Part shown: in pieces, positions 61,987 through 64,000 of the stretch
Layout: each line of letters begins with the position of its first letter
How positions within the stretch are numbered: position 1 is the stretch's first letter
Origin: Acanthochlamys bracteata
Lineage: Eukaryota; Streptophyta; Magnoliopsida; Pandanales; Velloziaceae
Direction of reading: 5' to 3'
Assembly (NCBI GenBank): GCA_019914995.1
Contig: CM034132.1
Coordinates: forward strand, 7,363,524 to 7,427,523
DNA length: 64,000 nt
The notes under the pieces: generated by a model
Seen by the model: the letters and a program-made list of their open reading frames with translations, nothing else
Told to the model about the DNA's origin: nothing
The model's database searches: none
Program-made: the position numbers and the translations under genes

Positions 61987-62320
61987 CTACAAAATCGAAA
62001 TTTCATCGCCGCCACGATAGAGCACATCTCCAACCAGTACAGCAATAGTAGACCCACCCGTCCATGTGACAGTTTTTAAAGAGATGAGACCTACGGCAGA
62101 GAGTGCAACGAGGGTTTTAGATAGATCGTCGTGGAGATCGCCGACGGCGATGAGTAGGGAAGGTGATGGAAGCCGCGTTGGAGGGGTTGATTGTGATTTT
62201 TGAGCAGCGGTGGAGTGGGAAGAATTCAAAGGTAAGAAGAAACCATGACGGAGAAATCAACAAAGGTGTCGACGAATGAAATAGAAGAGATGGTACGTTT
62301 CTACACAATGCATCATCCAT
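61987..62320 (-). pseudogene. 5' fragment of SLP2-type protein phosphatase
   Basis: On the minus strand the piece resembles the N-terminal part of plant Shewanella-like protein phosphatases (PPP-type metallophosphoesterases). It begins MDDALCRNVPSLL. FVDTFVDFSV then appears in another frame, so there is at least one frameshift, and that frame reaches a stop before TRLPSPSLLIAVGDLHDDL. The first metal motif reads GDLHDD (62123-62142) where the family has GDLHGD. The second reads GDVLYRGGDEI (about 62007-62031) where the family has GDVLDRGGDE. The frame stops soon afterwards, and the GNHE and later motifs are missing. It is a truncated, inactive copy of about 110 codons against some 300-400 in full proteins. 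The source gene is not in the window. Confidence 0.75.
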
Positions 62321-64000
62321 TGTTGTTGAAAAGAAACAACAAACTTTTAGAAATTTTTCAGAAAAGAATATTCTTTCTTATTTTTTCTGAGCTGCAAATT
62401 TTTCTTTGTTCCAATCAAAGAAGCCCGCTTGCATCGAAAATTTGAGAACTCGGTTGAGCTTGACATGGCTAGGGATAAGATTATGTATTCCCTCAGCAAG
62501 TCCGGTGCTGTAATGTCTACCAACATACAGAGAAGCGCATCTAAGCAATACTCGTCGGTGCTCATTGTTGAAGATGGTGAAGAAGTAGTCTACTTTCTGT
62601 TGGCAGATCGACCCGCGGTTCAACCGACTGACTCGGCTGGTCAGACCGCGACCCGTCGACCCGGAGAGGTTTTCTGGTCAGCGAACGGTTCGATCCTACC
62701 GACACTTCTTTCAGTCCGAACCATATGAACGGAATAAAAATTCCTAGATATCCATCAAAGAGGGACTCTTGCAGCTACGCGATTCGTACAGGGGAGAGTT
62801 TTTCTTTCTTTTCTTTATTTTTTTTTCTTTAGGGTGTTTGAGATGAGTGAATCTTTTGCTGGAGAGGTGTGAGGGAATTTTAGACAGCCGTTCAAATGCT
62901 TGGCTGGCGTATATTTGACGGGATTTCCTCCGCAATTGAAGAGCTTCCATTAAATCTCTCTACACTTAATTTTTTTCGGAAAGAAGAAACTCAATCTCTT
63001 GGACTGCTTGGGTATTTGAATCTCGGTAGAATTTCTGCCAAGGGGAGAATACAAGAGCTTGGCCACCAGGAGGAAAAGGGCTGGGCGGATAGAGAAAAAA
63101 AACAAAGAACCGAGAGCAGATCTAGAACGAATATCGGAATCGGTGGCCGGAGAGGTTGACAGAGATTGACGGCGGACCACGAATGCAAGCTCTCAGATTT
63201 TATTTTTCTTCTCTTATGTTTATTTCAATAAATTTTAGTATTTGTATTATTAATATGAGTAGTTAAATATTTTGATTGGATTTTGGATGAAATTCTAAGT
63301 TGAATTTGCTTAAATTCTGAACATATTGTATGGAATAATTATTAAATGCACAGCGGATTGTTAATTTTTGTTAACTGAAAGTTAAACTTTGAATTTAAAT
63401 GTTTTATCAATATTAAGTTTGAAATTTGAATTATTTATCTAATTATATTTGCGAAGATCAATCGGAATATAATAAAAGAGTTCAATATTAATAATTATAA
63501 TTAGTATTTTTTGGACTAAAGATAACATGATTGTATTATTCTTTTATTTTGTAATTTTTAATGCATCACTTATTTAATTTTATACTGAAGTGAAGTTAAA
63601 ATCATAATTTGAAATCTGATTTAAAGACTAAACCTAGGTACTAAGTACGAAATTTTCACACTACTCAATAATAAAACTCACACTTACTTATAGATTTAAG
63701 CAAATGATACTAGTGATGGAATGGAATGTAAATTTTCAGTTATATTTTCATCTCTGTTTTCTAAAAGTTTTTACTGTTTTACTCTTTGCGTTTGTTTTTC
63801 ATACATATTTATAGTTTGATTAAAATTCTTCATCCTATTACATAGTCTGTGAGATAAATTTTGAGTTAGAGTTGCTTCAGTCTATATGGATCGAACTTGA
63901 ATTTACTATATAATAGACGACAATCGTATACTTGTGAGATAAATTAGAATATTATTTCTAGATTTATTTAGATGATTTTAGCCATATCAGTTAGACATCA
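62321..64000. other. Intergenic with a GC-richer patch
   Basis: The stretch 62.58-63.19 kb is GC-richer, with cgaccc/gaccgg words and a purine-rich section like a leader or long-LTR start. It has several overlapping short frames on both strands but no domain. From 63.2 kb to the end the sequence is plain AT-rich DNA. Confidence 0.4.

Noticed and set aside
62429-62728. 99-residue plus-strand frame
   Set aside because: No domain, overlapped by other frames, and placed in a GC-richer patch where longer chance frames are expected.
1-64000. CRISPR arrays, bacterial operons or phage modules
   Set aside because: No regularly spaced short repeats, no ribosome-binding-site-led gene strings and no prokaryotic genes. 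The splice structure and repeats are those of a plant nuclear genome.

Overview
The window is nuclear DNA of a flowering plant, most likely a eudicot. It is strongly AT-rich and gene-poor, with intron-containing genes that use GT-AG splice sites and plant-specific repeats (Ty3/gypsy and Ty1/copia elements with tRNA-iMet-type primer sites, RTE-type LINEs, hAT MITEs). No bacterial operons, CRISPR arrays, rRNA or convincing tRNA genes were seen. The species cannot be named from the sequence.

Two host genes can be reconstructed exon by exon, both on the minus strand. One, at 15.8-18.3 kb, is a complete six-exon clade I SWEET sugar transporter close to SWEET2 (236 residues). The other, at 39.1-40.7 kb, is a three-exon gene (264 residues) of an uncharacterised plant family that begins MPSGAKKRK and ends in a Trp/Cys-rich tail. 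Weaker gene evidence comprises a terminal-exon-like ORF at 11.8-12.0 kb, a 74-residue ORF at 20.3-20.5 kb, a signal-peptide-like ORF at 61.5-61.9 kb, and a decayed 5' fragment of a Shewanella-like (SLP2-type) phosphatase gene at 62.0-62.3 kb.

Much of the rest is transposon fossil. From left to right: a diverged LTR-like block in minus orientation (2.6-5.65 kb); an old, heavily decayed Ty3/gypsy element in minus orientation (5.99-11.49 kb); a 3.05 kb solo LTR with a 5-bp target duplication (21.08-24.13 kb); a very decayed Ty1/copia element with unusually short LTRs (27.37-31.14 kb); two RTE-type LINE 3' fragments in a row (36.2-38.9 kb); two 860-bp hAT MITEs in opposite orientation (41.43-42.30 and 48.41-49.27 kb); an AT-rich MITE cluster (50.3-52.2 kb); a fold-back element (52.9-53.3 kb) with a relative at 61.1-61.5 kb; and a younger Ty3/gypsy element (54.10-60.44 kb) with a 5-bp target duplication and a third hAT MITE nested in its gag region.

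The host genes do not form a pathway with each other. The clearest history is in the repeats. One hAT MITE family inserted at least three times, each with a readable 8-bp duplication, and one insertion must postdate the gypsy element that carries it. No undescribed multi-gene system was found. The items most worth following up are the hAT family, the long-LTR family with its repeated internal motif, and the unidentified exons.
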